From assembly GCF_031020795.1 (NCBI RefSeq), contig NZ_JAVHJP010000002.1:558001-622000 (forward strand): a stretch of DNA of 64,000 nt, given 5' to 3'. Of this stretch, positions 50,175 to 59,645 are shown in pieces. Within the stretch, counting starts at the first letter, position 1. Every line of letters starts with the position of its first letter. Origin of the DNA: Hydrogenophaga pseudoflava (lineage in GTDB: Bacteria; Pseudomonadota; Gammaproteobacteria; Burkholderiales; Burkholderiaceae_C). The position numbers and the translations under genes are program-made. The notes below the pieces were generated by a model. The model was not told where the DNA came from and ran no database searches. It worked only from the letters and a program-made list of their open reading frames with translations.

Positions 50175-51479
50175 TCAGTTCACCAGCACGGCGCCCGAGG
50201 TCTTGTGGCTGGCCGTGTCGACCAGCACCAGCGAGCCCAGGGCGCGCGACTGCGCGAACGGCGCAGTGGCCAGCGGCTCCTGCAGCGCCAGTTCGATGTG
50301 GCCGATGGCGTTGGGTTCGAGCTGCGTGGCGTCCTCTTCGGCCAGGGTGTGGATGTCCAGCTTGTGCACGATGCGCTTGACCTTGGCCTTGACCCAGCGG
50401 TGGCCGTGCAGCGCCCAGTAGACGCGGCCGGCGACCAGGGTCTCGTCGTCCATCCAGGCGACCGTGGCGCGGATCTCGCGGCTGGCTTCGAGCGATTGGC
50501 CCTGTTCGTTCACGGCCAGCAGCCAGTCGCCGCGCGAGACATCGACTTCGCGGTCGAGCGCGATTCCGGCGCTGTGGCCGGCGGCCACGGCCTTGGGCTG
50601 GCGCACATGGTTGAGCACCTGGGCCACGGTGGCGGTCTGGCCGCTGGGCATCACCTTGATCTGTTGACCGGGTTGTACGGTGCCGGTGGCGACGCGGCCC
50701 CAGAACACGCGGCGGCCCTGGCTGGTGTCGGAGGAGGAGGAGAACTTCTCGACCCACTGCACCGGGAAGGCCAGCGGCAACTCGGTGTCGGGGCGGGTCA
50801 CCGGCAGGTGTTCCAGGATGTCCAGCAAGGTCGGGCCGTTGTAGCCGCACCAGCCGGCCAGCGCCGGCGCGTCGACCACGTTCCAGCCCTTGAGCGCGGA
50901 GACCGGCACGGTGGCGGTGACGGCGATGCCGGCATCGGCGGCGAATGCAGCGAGCGCGCCGGCAATGTGGGCGAAGGCCACGGCGCTGTCTTCGACCGCA
51001 TCGAGCTTGTTGACGGCGAACACGACGGAGGGCACACGCAGCAGCTTGAGCAGCAGCGAGTGGCGGCGGGTCTGCGGCAGCAGCTTCAGGCCGGCGTCCT
51101 TCCAGTCCAGCTTGGTCGCGTCGACCAGCACCACCGCAGCGTCGGCGGCCGAGGCGGCGGTCACCATGTTGCGCGTGTACTGCTCGTGGCCGGGCGCGTC
51201 GCCGATGATGAACTTGCGGGTCTCGGTGTTGAAGTAACGGTAGGCCACGTCGATGGTGATGCCTTGCTCGCGCTCGGCCGACAGGCCGTCGGTCAGCAGC
51301 GCGAGGTCGGTCTCACCCTGGCGCTGCACGCCGGCCAGGTGGTCCTGCAGCACGGCCTTGCTGTCGACCAGCAGGCGGCCGATCAGGGTGCTCTTGCCGT
51401 CATCGACGGAGCCGCAGGTGATGAACTTCAGCGCGGTCCGGGTGTCGGCGGCGGTGGAGGGGGTAACAACAGCGTTCAT
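50175..51479 (-). CDS. cysN: Sulfate adenylyltransferase subunit 1
   Basis: The 434-residue GTPase has GSVDDGKSTLIGRLL (P loop), DAPGHEQYTRNM, and VNKLDAVED, then beta-barrel domains. With CysD it activates sulfate to APS using ATP and GTP. There is no C-terminal APS kinase domain, unlike NodQ-type fusions, and no cysC in view. It is the last gene of the minus-strand cys operon, 43 bases after cysD. Confidence 0.96.
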   Translation of the reverse strand: MNAVVTPSTAADTRTALKFITCGSVDDGKSTLIGRLLVDSKAVLQDHLAGVQRQGETDLALLTDGLSAEREQGITIDVAYRYFNTETRKFIIGDAPGHEQYTRNMVTAASAADAAVVLVDATKLDWKDAGLKLLPQTRRHSLLLKLLRVPSVVFAVNKLDAVEDSAVAFAHIAGALAAFAADAGIAVTATVPVSALKGWNVVDAPALAGWCGYNGPTLLDILEHLPVTRPDTELPLAFPVQWVEKFSSSSDTSQGRRVFWGRVATGTVQPGQQIKVMPSGQTATVAQVLNHVRQPKAVAAGHSAGIALDREVDVSRGDWLLAVNEQGQSLEASREIRATVAWMDDETLVAGRVYWALHGHRWVKAKVKRIVHKLDIHTLAEEDATQLEPNAIGHIELALQEPLATAPFAQSRALGSLVLVDTASHKTSGAVLVN

Positions 51480-51521
51480 GGGAATGTTCGGGGGATGTCA
51501 GGTCGTGAGGGCGCGTCGGCT

Positions 51522-52466
51522 TCAGAAATAGCCATCCTTCTTGCGCTTCTCCATGGAGGCCTCGGAGGTCTTGTCGTCCATGCGCGTGGCGCCGCGCTCG
51601 CTCACGTCGGCGGCCAGGGTCTCGATCACGATGTCGCCGGCCGTGGCGGCCAGGCTTTCCACCGGGCAGGTGCAGGTGATGTCGCCCACGGTGCGGAAAC
51701 GCACGTCGCGGATCTGCACGGTCTCGCCGTCCTTGGGCGGGGTCAGTTCGGTCACCGGCACCAGCAGGCCGCGGCGGTCGACCACCTCGCGCTTGTGGGT
51801 GTAGTAGATCGAGGGCAGGGCGATGGCTTCACGCTCGATGTACTGCCACACGTCCAGCTCGGTCCAGTTGCTGATGGGGAACACCCGGAAGTGTTCGCCC
51901 GGGGCCAGGCGGGTGTTGAACAGGGTCCAGAGCTCGGGGCGCTGGGCCTTGGGCTGCCACTGGCCGAAGCTGTCGCGGTGCGAAAAGATGCGCTCCTTGG
52001 CACGGGCCTTCTCTTCATCGCGGCGGGCGCCGCCGATCAGGGCGTCGAAACGGAACTCTTCGATCGCTTCGAGCAGCGTCACCGACTGGTGCACGTTGCG
52101 GCTCTCGCCCGGGTGGGCCAGGCGCACGGTGCCGCGCTTCATCGAATCTTCGACGCTGCGCACGATCAGCTCGGCCTGCAGTTCTTTTGCGCGGCTGTCG
52201 CGGAAGTCGGTCACTTCGGGGAAGTTGTGACCGGTGTCGATCATCAACAGCGGGTAGGGAATGCGGCCGATGCCAAACGCTTTCTCGGCGCACTTGAGCA
52301 TCACCAGCGAGTCCTTGCCGCCGGAGAACAGCAGGGCGGGGCGCTCGAAAGCGGCGGCCACCTCGCGCAGGATGAAGATGGTTTCCTCTTCGAGCGCGTC
52401 GAGGTGGGCGTTGCTCAGGTGGTGTTCGGCGGATTGCAGCACGGCGGAGTCGGTACGGGCGTTCAT
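51522..52466 (-). CDS. cysD: Sulfate adenylyltransferase subunit 2
   Basis: The 314-residue ATP-sulfurylase subunit has the PP-loop LLFSGGKDSLVML, IDTGHNFPEVTDFRD and RRDEEKARAKERIFS, and a C-terminal SMEKRKKDGYF that is characteristic of CysD. ATG 52466 begins the conserved region. It forms the heterodimer with CysN. It lies 36 bases after cysH. Confidence 0.96.
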   Translation of the reverse strand: MNARTDSAVLQSAEHHLSNAHLDALEEETIFILREVAAAFERPALLFSGGKDSLVMLKCAEKAFGIGRIPYPLLMIDTGHNFPEVTDFRDSRAKELQAELIVRSVEDSMKRGTVRLAHPGESRNVHQSVTLLEAIEEFRFDALIGGARRDEEKARAKERIFSHRDSFGQWQPKAQRPELWTLFNTRLAPGEHFRVFPISNWTELDVWQYIEREAIALPSIYYTHKREVVDRRGLLVPVTELTPPKDGETVQIRDVRFRTVGDITCTCPVESLAATAGDIVIETLAADVSERGATRMDDKTSEASMEKRKKDGYF

Positions 52467-52501
52467 GATGGGTTTCGGCAGTCGGTTCGGTAGGCCGGGC
52501 G

Positions 52502-53125
52502 TCAATGCGCCAGATGCAGGCCGCACTCGCGGTTCTCTTCACCCTTGGTCGGGTCCACGTAGTCGAAGTTGTTGGGCAGGCCGTGCAGTTCGCAGTAGTG
52601 GTACAGGTCTTTGGAGGTCCAGTGCAGCAGCGGCGCGACCTTGATCAGACCGTCCGGGTTGATGCTCACCGGGTCCATCTGGGCGCGCACGGCGGTGTCG
52701 GTGGCGCGCAGGGCGGTGAACCAGACCTTGGGCGCGGTTTCGCGCAGGGCGCGGGCGAAGGGCTCGAGCTTGACCTCTTCGGTGAACGCGGCGTGGCGCG
52801 GATCGTCCAGCGCGGGCGTCGGGCCTTCGACGGCTTCGCGGTGCGCGCGCGACCGGCGCGGCAGGTAGATCTTCAGGTTCAGCTTCAGCTGCTTCGTCAC
52901 CTCGTCGGCGAAGCGGTAGGTGGCCTCGGTGTTGTAGCCGTTGTCCATCCACACCACGGGCACGTCCGGGTTGACCTGGGTGACCAGGTGCAGGATCACG
53001 GCCTCGAAGGGGCGGAAGTTGGTCGTGACGATGGCCGGCTGGTTCAGGCCCAGGGCCCACTTCACGAGGGCGGGCGCGTCGCGGCCGATGTCGGCGTTGA
53101 TTTTGGCGAGATCGATGGTGCTCAT
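52502..53125 (-). CDS. cysH: Phosphoadenylylsulfate/adenylylsulfate reductase family protein
   Basis: The 207-residue protein has VTTNFRPFEAVILHLVTQVN, VWMDNGYNTEATYRFADEV, LRATDTAVRAQM and the catalytic tail RECGLHLAH. It lacks the Cys-Cys and CxxC pairs that bind the [4Fe-4S] cluster in APS reductases, and is shorter than E. coli PAPS reductase (244 residues). The product is sulfite. Whether it uses APS or PAPS is uncertain; no cysC lies in the window. I recall similar short CysH in Burkholderiales. Confidence 0.88.
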   Translation of the reverse strand: MSTIDLAKINADIGRDAPALVKWALGLNQPAIVTTNFRPFEAVILHLVTQVNPDVPVVWMDNGYNTEATYRFADEVTKQLKLNLKIYLPRRSRAHREAVEGPTPALDDPRHAAFTEEVKLEPFARALRETAPKVWFTALRATDTAVRAQMDPVSINPDGLIKVAPLLHWTSKDLYHYCELHGLPNNFDYVDPTKGEENRECGLHLAH

Positions 53126-53142
53126 GGTGTTCGTCCGGGTGC

Positions 53143-53526
53143 TCAGGCGGCGGCGAAATGCGGGCGGGTGTCTACGGCATCGCCCTGGTAGTAGGCGTCG
53201 TACTGGGCCAGCAGCTTCTGTCCGTGTTCGATGCTCTGGTCGGCGCGCAGCACGGCCTGCGTGAAACCGCTGCGCTGCATCTGCGCCAGCTGGTCGATCA
53301 GCACGTCGCCCACCGCGCGGATCTGTCCGGTGAAACCCAGGCGGCGGCGCAGCAGAAAGGCCTGGCTGAAGGCACGGCCGTCTGCAAACGAGGGGAACTG
53401 CAGTTGCACGGTGTGGACGCCGTCCAGCGAGGCCTCGCGCGGGTCGGCGTCGTTGGGCAAGGTCAGGGTGCCGGCCTCGTCGGCGCTGAAGCTGTCGGCC
53501 TTGAAGAGTTGGATCGTGGATTTCAT
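53143..53526 (-). CDS. DUF934 protein of the cys cluster
   Basis: The 127-residue protein has FPSFADGRAFSQAFLLRRRLG, IRAVGDVLIDQLAQMQRSGF and a His/Gln/Tyr-rich end. DUF934 genes lie next to cysI and cysH in many Proteobacteria and are thought to assist sulfite reductase; the mechanism is not settled. It is 17 bases from both neighbours on the same strand. Confidence 0.92.
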   Translation of the reverse strand: MKSTIQLFKADSFSADEAGTLTLPNDADPREASLDGVHTVQLQFPSFADGRAFSQAFLLRRRLGFTGQIRAVGDVLIDQLAQMQRSGFTQAVLRADQSIEHGQKLLAQYDAYYQGDAVDTRPHFAAA

Positions 53527-53543
53527 GTCGTTGACTCGTGCGT

Positions 53544-55325
53544 TCAGGCGGCGACCGGGGTGCGGGCCGTGGCCACGCGCACCGCGTTGGCGGCGGTCTT
53601 GAAGGGCTCGATGCCCACGCGCTTGACCGTGTTGACGAAGGTCTCGGCCGGCTGGCGCTGGGCGCGGAAGGTATCGATCAACGCCTCGATCACGTCGACC
53701 ATTTCGTCGGCCGCAAAGGAAGGACCGATCACCTTACCCGGCACCGCTTCGCCCGACAGGCGCGTGCCGTCGGAACCGCCCAGCGTGACCTGGTACCACT
53801 CCTGGCCGTCTTTGTCGACGCCCAGGATGCCGATGTGGCCGCTGTGGTGGTGGCCGCAACTGTTGATGCAGCCGCTGATGTGCAGGTCGATCTCACCCAG
53901 GTCGTGCAGCTCGTCCAGGTCCTGGTAGCGGGCCAGCAGGGCCTGCGCGATGGGCAGCGAGCGGGCGTTGGCCAGGTCGCAGAAATCGCCGCCGGGGCAG
54001 GCGATCATGTCGGACAGCAGGCCGATGTTGGGCTTGGCCAGGCCCAGGCGGCGCGCCTCGCGCCACAGCTCGGGCAGCTGGTCGCAGCTGACCCAGGGCA
54101 GCAACAGGTTCTGTTCGTGGGTCACGCGTGCTTCGCCGCAGGAGAAGCGGTCCACCAGCTCGGCCGCGCGCTCCAGCTGCTCGGCTGTGGCGTCGCCGGG
54201 CGCCGAACCCAGGCGCTTGAACGACAGGGTGACGGCGCGCAGATCGGGGTTCTGGTGCGGCTTGACGTTGCGGGTCAGCCAGCGGCTGAACTCGATGTCG
54301 TCCTCGGCCGCGGCCTTGAGGATGTTGGCGATCTTGGCGTCGGCGCTCTTGCGGTCGCAACTGAGGGTGGGCTGCACGAAGAAGGCGCTCACGCGGTCGA
54401 GTTCGGCCTGGGTGATGGTATGGGGCGCGCCGTCCTTTTCCACGATGTCGCGGTACTCGGCCTCGACCTGATCGGTGAAGGACTGCCCTTCGGCCTTGAC
54501 CAGGATCTTGATGCGGGCCTTGTACTTGTTGTCGCGGCGGCCGAAACGGTTGTAGGCGCGCACCACGGCTTCGAGGTAGTTGAGGATCTGGTTCCAGGGC
54601 AGGAACTCGCGGATCACCGAGCCGATGATCGGAGTGCGGCCCATGCCGCCACCCACGCGGACCTGAAAGCCCAGGTCGCCATCGACATTGCGCAGCAGGC
54701 GCAAGCCCACGTCGTGCCAGGGCGTGGCGGCGCGGTCTTCGCGGGCGCCGGTGATGGCGATCTTGAACTTGCGGGGCAGGAACGCGAACTCGGGGTGCAG
54801 CGTGCTCCATTGGCGCATGATTTCGGCGAAGGGGCGCGGATCGGCCACCTCATCGACCGCAATGCCCGCCAGGGCGTCGGTGGTGATGTTGCGGATGCAG
54901 TTGCCGCTGGTCTGGATGCCGTGCAGGTTCACGCTGGCCAGCAGGTCCATGGCGTCTGCCGCGCGGTGCAGCGGAATCCAGTTGTACTGGACGTTCTGGC
55001 GCGTGGTGAAGTGGGCGCAGCGGTCCGGCAGGCTGGGAACGTCGGCCAGGGCGGCGTTGGCCTTGGAGGTGTCGTGCGCCTCCTTGTGGTCGAAGTCGCG
55101 GGCCAGCCGGGCCAGCACGCGCAGCTGGGCGCTGTTGATTTCGCCGTACGGCACGGCGACGCGCAGCATGGGCGCAAAACGCTGGATGTACCAGCCGTTC
55201 TGCAGGCGCAGCGGCTTGAAGGCTTCGCCGTCCAGCGTGCCGGCCTGGAAGCGTTCGAGCTGGTCGCGGAACTGGGCGGCGCGCTGGTGGACGAACTGGC
55301 GGTCGAAATCGGAGTACTGGTACAT
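53544..55325 (-). CDS. cysI: Nitrite/sulfite reductase, sulfite-reducing (CysI type)
   Basis: The 593-residue siroheme [4Fe-4S] enzyme has the two ferredoxin-like half domains, CPGGDFCDLANARS and ISGCINSCGHHHSG, whose four Cys coordinate the cluster-siroheme pair. It reduces sulfite to sulfide in the cytoplasm. Its location in the cys cluster argues for sulfite over nitrite. Start ATG 55325, with 22 bases between it and the permease stop. Confidence 0.92.
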   Translation of the reverse strand: MYQYSDFDRQFVHQRAAQFRDQLERFQAGTLDGEAFKPLRLQNGWYIQRFAPMLRVAVPYGEINSAQLRVLARLARDFDHKEAHDTSKANAALADVPSLPDRCAHFTTRQNVQYNWIPLHRAADAMDLLASVNLHGIQTSGNCIRNITTDALAGIAVDEVADPRPFAEIMRQWSTLHPEFAFLPRKFKIAITGAREDRAATPWHDVGLRLLRNVDGDLGFQVRVGGGMGRTPIIGSVIREFLPWNQILNYLEAVVRAYNRFGRRDNKYKARIKILVKAEGQSFTDQVEAEYRDIVEKDGAPHTITQAELDRVSAFFVQPTLSCDRKSADAKIANILKAAAEDDIEFSRWLTRNVKPHQNPDLRAVTLSFKRLGSAPGDATAEQLERAAELVDRFSCGEARVTHEQNLLLPWVSCDQLPELWREARRLGLAKPNIGLLSDMIACPGGDFCDLANARSLPIAQALLARYQDLDELHDLGEIDLHISGCINSCGHHHSGHIGILGVDKDGQEWYQVTLGGSDGTRLSGEAVPGKVIGPSFAADEMVDVIEALIDTFRAQRQPAETFVNTVKRVGIEPFKTAANAVRVATARTPVAA

Positions 55326-55347
55326 GGCTGTCGTGGGAAGGCGGAAA

Positions 55348-56139
55348 TCAGAAAGCGATCAGCTTGGTGCCGGCGTAGGCCAGCAGCAGCGAGAGCAGGG
55401 AGCGCACCAGGCGCTCGGGGGTGTGGCGCATCAGGCGGGTGCCCAGCCAGATGCCGGGCAGCGAGCCGGCCAGCAGCTTGCCCAGCAGTGGCCAGTCCAC
55501 CGAACCGAGGCTGGCGTGGCCCAGGCCGGCGACCAGGGTCAGCGGCACGGCGTAGGCGATGTCAGCGGCCACGATGCGCGGCAGCGGCAGCAGCGGGAAC
55601 AGAAGCAGCAGCACCGACACACCGATGGCGCCGGCGCCGACCGAGGTCAGCGTCACGAGGGTGCCGATGACGGCACCGAACAGCACCGGCAGGCTCCAGT
55701 GGCGGGCGTGAGTGGCGTTGTCGATCTCCGCCGCGGGCAGACTGCGCGGCAGCACCTTGCCGCGGGCAGCCTTGTAGAGCATGGCGGCGGCTGTCAGCAG
55801 CAGCGCGATGCCCAGGGTGTGGGTCATGACTGACTGCACGGCAGGATTGGCGGGGCCGACACGGTGCAGCACCCACAATGTGGCCAGTGCTGCCGGAATG
55901 CTGCCGGCGCACAGCTGCGCCACCACACGCCAGGGCACCAGGCGTTGCCGCGCCAGATTGGCCGTGCCGCCCGCCTTGGTCACGGCGGCGAACAGCAGGT
56001 CGGTGCCCACGGCCAGATAGGGCTTGATCCCGAAGAAAAAGATCAGGATCGGCGTCATCAGCGACCCGCCGCCCACGCCGGTCAGGCCCACGACGAGGCC
56101 CACGAAAAAACCGGCGAAGACAAAAGCGAGTTCGGACAT
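55348..56139 (-). CDS. TauE/SafE (TSUP) family permease
   Basis: The 263-residue permease has eight hydrophobic helices including the family motif FFVGLVVGLTGVGGGSLMTP near the start and GAVIGTLVTLTSVGAGAIGV in the second half. TSUP members carry sulfite, sulfoacetate or thiosulfate. As the first gene of the cys operon it may import sulfate or export sulfite. ATG 56139 is the most likely start; two ATGs upstream (56175, 56166) are possible. Confidence 0.9.
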   Translation of the reverse strand: MSELAFVFAGFFVGLVVGLTGVGGGSLMTPILIFFFGIKPYLAVGTDLLFAAVTKAGGTANLARQRLVPWRVVAQLCAGSIPAALATLWVLHRVGPANPAVQSVMTHTLGIALLLTAAAMLYKAARGKVLPRSLPAAEIDNATHARHWSLPVLFGAVIGTLVTLTSVGAGAIGVSVLLLLFPLLPLPRIVAADIAYAVPLTLVAGLGHASLGSVDWPLLGKLLAGSLPGIWLGTRLMRHTPERLVRSLLSLLLAYAGTKLIAF

Positions 56140-56246
56140 GGAGCGCGACTGTACGCAGTGGTCCATATATCTCAAACGACATTTTGGTTGTTCATATATT
56201 CCCTCTGGTTATCAGTGGCGTCGGGATTCGTGGGTAACATGCGGCG

Positions 56247-57038
56247 ATGGTCAAGCAGCGGATTCATGTGCAGGTGGTCGGTTTCAGTGATGTGGAGCGA
56301 CACGCGCTGAATACGGTGTTCCGGCTGTCCGAAGAACGCGAGCTCAGTTATGCCCCCTGGGTGCCGCTGACCGCGCCTGGTGCTCCGGCCCCAACCCGGC
56401 TGGCAGAGGTGGTCCTGGTGGATGGAGACGCGGCTGAGGCCGTGTTGTCGCATGCCCGTGAGACGCCGCAGGGGCAGAGGCTGATCTGGGTCGGCCCCCA
56501 GGCGCCAGCGCATGCCTGGCGGGTGCTTCAGCGGCCAATCCAGTGGGCCGCCATGCTCAATGACCTCGACGCGGTGTTTGCGGCCCGACAGCTGGATTCG
56601 GGCTTTCTCGACCTGGATGTGACACAGCCGGGCGCCCTGGAAGCCGATTCGGCGCCACCAAACAGGCGTGCGCTGATCGTGGGCGCTGCGGCCGAACGGA
56701 GGCCGATCAAGGTCTGGCTGCAAGGGGTGGGCGTGTCTGAGGTGGACGAGGCGGACAGCACCGAAATTGCGCTCGAATGCATCGGGCGGCACCGCTACGC
56801 CTGTGGCGTGTTCGATCTCGACGAGCACCACGTGGACACTTGGCAGCTGGCGCGCCTGTTTGCCCAGCACAACGCCAATGCCTTGACCGTGGGGGTGAGC
56901 GAGCACGCCGATCCGTTGGCGCCCTGGCTGAACCGCCGGCGGCTCAAGCGGGACACCGAGCGGACCGGTATCAGCGCCCTGGTCGGGCGGCCGCTGCAGG
57001 AAGCCCAGTGGCGCCGCTGGCTGGAGCTGCTGGCCTGA
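56247..57038 (+). CDS. Hypothetical protein with receiver-like regions
   Basis: The 263-residue protein has two weakly receiver-like alpha/beta stretches (VQVVGFSDVERHALNTVF with VVLVDGDAAEAV, and ALIVGAAAERRPIKVWLQG with GVFDLDEHHVDT), both without a clear phospho-acceptor pattern. There is no membrane segment. I do not recognise a family. It starts divergently from the TSUP gene, with an A+T-rich region between them, and converges on mnmC with a 6-base gap. Confidence 0.8.
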   Translation: MVKQRIHVQVVGFSDVERHALNTVFRLSEERELSYAPWVPLTAPGAPAPTRLAEVVLVDGDAAEAVLSHARETPQGQRLIWVGPQAPAHAWRVLQRPIQWAAMLNDLDAVFAARQLDSGFLDLDVTQPGALEADSAPPNRRALIVGAAAERRPIKVWLQGVGVSEVDEADSTEIALECIGRHRYACGVFDLDEHHVDTWQLARLFAQHNANALTVGVSEHADPLAPWLNRRRLKRDTERTGISALVGRPLQEAQWRRWLELLA

Positions 57039-57044
57039 GCCGGA

Positions 57045-58205
57045 TCAGGCCGGTTGCCGGCGGGCGGCCTTCCAGACAAACCGGGCCGGGTCGAGCGCTT
57101 TCTCCAGATCCTGTTCAGCCAATGGCGAAGGCTCGCCGCTCATACGTCCGGCCAGCCAGTCGGCACACCAGTGGGCCAGCGTCAGGCCGCGAGACCCGAG
57201 CGCTGTGAGCATGAACAGGCCGGGCAGGCGCGGCGTCTGCGACAGCGGAATCCTGCCTCGCCGAGCGCCCGCGGCGCTGAAAAGGTCGTGCAGGGCTTGG
57301 AGGTCCGGCGCAGCGCCTACCATTGGAAGCCGGTCCTGAGACGCGCAGCGGACCTGGGACCATCCGAGCAGGCGTCCTTCGCGGGCGCAGCGCCGCAGCT
57401 CGGCCGCCGCGGCCGCATGCATCTCTTCGAGACTGGCTGCGTTTCGCTCGTGCGCGGCCGTCTCGACCATGGTGTCGTCGCGACCGCGTTCGTAGGTAGA
57501 TCCCATGGCCCAGACGCGGGACGGCCAGTCCGGCGCGAGACCGGCGTCTTGGTAGGCCGGCACGAAAACCCCGTTGTTGCGCATGGGCCGGGGGGCCAGT
57601 GGTGGCGCGTCCAGAGCGGCCAGCGTCAGCTGTCCTTTGACCGGGCGCAGGGGCACGGCGCCGGAGCCGGCTCCCATGATGCCTTCGAGCAGAGGGAGCG
57701 CCCCGTAGGCGGTGGCCACCACCGCGGCCGGTGCGGCGCCGAGCCGCACGCCGGCTGTGTTCTTCGCCACCCACTGCCCGTGCTCGTGGACCAGGTGGGT
57801 CACGCCGGCATCGAAGCGGGTGCTCAGTCCTCCGGAGGCCCGCGCCTCGTCCAGCCAGGCCTGGACCAACGCGGAAGGTCGGACCACCGCCGCGGGCCAG
57901 CGGCCGGGGTCGTGGCCGAGGTTGTCCACTTCCGTGGCCTGCCAGCCATGGCCCTGGGGCACCAGACGTTCCAGCTGGGACCGTGCATCGGCCACCCCCA
58001 GAGTGCAGAGGCGGGACAACGGGGTGGGGGCGCGCGTGACATGCGGGCTGAGCATGCCCACTGGCAGGCCGGAAGCCCCCTGGGCTGGCCGGCGGTCCCG
58101 TTCGATCAGCTCAACCCGCCAGCCTCGGCGGGTGAGGGCCGCGCAACAGGCGGCCCCGGCCAGGCCGGCCCCGAGCACCAGCGCATGGCGGGATTCGGAT
58201 GTCAC
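57045..58205 (-). CDS. mnmC: FAD-dependent oxidoreductase, MnmC C-terminal-like
   Basis: The 386-residue flavoprotein has LVLGAGLAGAACCAALTRRG (dinucleotide site), ERDRRPAQGASGLPVGMLSP, and the C-terminal MLTALGSRGLTLAHWCADWL, matching the oxidase half of the bifunctional tRNA modification enzyme MnmC, which removes carboxymethyl from cmnm5s2U34. The methyltransferase half is not fused, so it is a stand-alone mnmC2 version. It starts at GTG 58205. It is near yggX on the same strand. Confidence 0.85.
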   Translation of the reverse strand: MTSESRHALVLGAGLAGAACCAALTRRGWRVELIERDRRPAQGASGLPVGMLSPHVTRAPTPLSRLCTLGVADARSQLERLVPQGHGWQATEVDNLGHDPGRWPAAVVRPSALVQAWLDEARASGGLSTRFDAGVTHLVHEHGQWVAKNTAGVRLGAAPAAVVATAYGALPLLEGIMGAGSGAVPLRPVKGQLTLAALDAPPLAPRPMRNNGVFVPAYQDAGLAPDWPSRVWAMGSTYERGRDDTMVETAAHERNAASLEEMHAAAAAELRRCAREGRLLGWSQVRCASQDRLPMVGAAPDLQALHDLFSAAGARRGRIPLSQTPRLPGLFMLTALGSRGLTLAHWCADWLAGRMSGEPSPLAEQDLEKALDPARFVWKAARRQPA

Positions 58206-58226
58206 AAGGGGGTGCGGCCAGCGGAC

Positions 58227-58505
58227 TTACTGGGCATCGCTGGGAGGCACGTAGCCCGCCGCGGCGTCGGCGCCTTCGCCAAAAAAGTGCTTTTCCATCT
58301 GGCGGGCGAGGTACTGGCGGGCACGGGCATCGGCCAGGTTGAGGCGGTTTTCATTGAGCAGCATGGTCTGGTGCTTGAGCCAGGCGGCCCATGCTTCCTT
58401 GCTCACACTTTCATAGATGCGTTTGCCGAGCTCGCCGGGGTAGGGCGGAAAGTCCAGGCCTTCGGCGTCCTTGCCGAGCTTGATGCAGTGAACGGTACGT
58501 GCCAT
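58227..58505 (-). CDS. Oxidative damage protection protein YggX
   Basis: The 92-residue protein has [39 protein letters not shown], and [14 protein letters not shown], the full pattern of the YggX iron(II)-trafficking family, which protects Fe-S clusters. GGAAAC precedes the start. It lies 21 bases upstream of mnmC on the minus strand. Confidence 0.95.
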   Translation of the reverse strand: MARTVHCIKLGKDAEGLDFPPYPGELGKRIYESVSKEAWAAWLKHQTMLLNENRLNLADARARQYLARQMEKHFFGEGADAAAGYVPPSDAQ

Positions 58506-58796
58506 GGGGTTTCCTTATTCTCTAGGTGTCTAAGTAAAATGAAAAACTATTCGTTCCAGTATTAACCCTGGGTCGGCATGATGCGCGCAGCCAGCAAGAC
58601 CGGGGTTGCATGGTGCAGGGGGCTTGCAAGAGGGGCTCCACTGTAGCAACGAATACCCAGTGCAAGCGAATCCCCTCCGGGCGCCGGTGCCAGTTCCTGA
58701 TTTATCGCAAGACGCACCGGAACCCGACTTCTACAATCGCGAACTGTTTTTGTTTCCAAGTCCGGCGTCCCGGCCGGGCCCATCTCCATCAAGACC

Positions 58797-59573
58797 ATGA
58801 GTGCATTTCTGGAAGAGCGCGTCCTGAGCGTTCACCACTGGACCGACCGACTGTTCAGTTTCACCACCACGCGCGACACGGCGCTGCGCTTTTCCAATGG
58901 CCACTTCACCATGATCGGCCTGCGGGTGAACGACAAGCCGCTGCTGCGGGCCTACTCGATCGCCAGCGCCAACTACGAAGAGCACCTGGAGTTTCTGAGC
59001 ATCAAGGTGCCCGACGGCCCGCTGACCAGCCGCCTGCAGCACATCCAGGTGGGCGACACCATCGTCGTCGGCAAGAAGCCCACGGGAACCCTGCTGATCG
59101 ACTACCTGCTGCCGGCCAAGCGCCTGTACCTGCTGGCCACGGGCACCGGGCTGGCGCCGTTCCTCTCCATCGTGCGCGACCCCGAAACCTATGAGAAATT
59201 CGAGCAGGTCGTGCTGATCCACGGCGTGCGCGAAGTCAAGGAACTGGCCTACCGCGACATGCTGGAAAACCAGCTCAAGCAGCACGAGTTCCTCGGCGAG
59301 ATGGTGAGCCAGCAGTTCATCTACTACCCCACCGTGACGCGCGAGCCCTTCGTGCACCAGGGCCGCATCCCCAACATCATTGAGAGCGGCCAGATCGCCA
59401 AGGACACCGGGCTGCCCGAGCTGAACCCGGCCGAAGACCGCGTCATGATCTGCGGCAGCCCCGAAATGCTGCGTGACCTCAAGGCGCTGTGCGAGAAGCG
59501 CGGTTTCGCAGAGGGCAACACCACGCGCCCAGGCCAGTTCGTGATCGAGCGCGCGTTCGCCGACAACGGCTGA
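58797..59573 (+). CDS. fpr: Ferredoxin/flavodoxin-NADP reductase, Fpr type
   Basis: The 258-residue flavoprotein has RAYSIASANYEEHLEFLSIKV (FAD binding), GPLTSRLQHIQVGD, LATGTGLAPFLSIV and MICGSPEML (NADP binding), and ends FVIERAFADNG, typical of bacterial Fpr. It exchanges electrons between NADPH and ferredoxin or flavodoxin, often for oxidative stress defence. The 292-base upstream region to yggX holds probable promoters for both. Confidence 0.96.
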   Translation: MSAFLEERVLSVHHWTDRLFSFTTTRDTALRFSNGHFTMIGLRVNDKPLLRAYSIASANYEEHLEFLSIKVPDGPLTSRLQHIQVGDTIVVGKKPTGTLLIDYLLPAKRLYLLATGTGLAPFLSIVRDPETYEKFEQVVLIHGVREVKELAYRDMLENQLKQHEFLGEMVSQQFIYYPTVTREPFVHQGRIPNIIESGQIAKDTGLPELNPAEDRVMICGSPEMLRDLKALCEKRGFAEGNTTRPGQFVIERAFADNG

Positions 59574-59645
59574 CCGCCCGTCGCTGGAACTTGAAGGCGC
59601 TGGCCGGGTCCACCCGCAGCGCCTTTTTCATCTTCTGGAGTTTTC

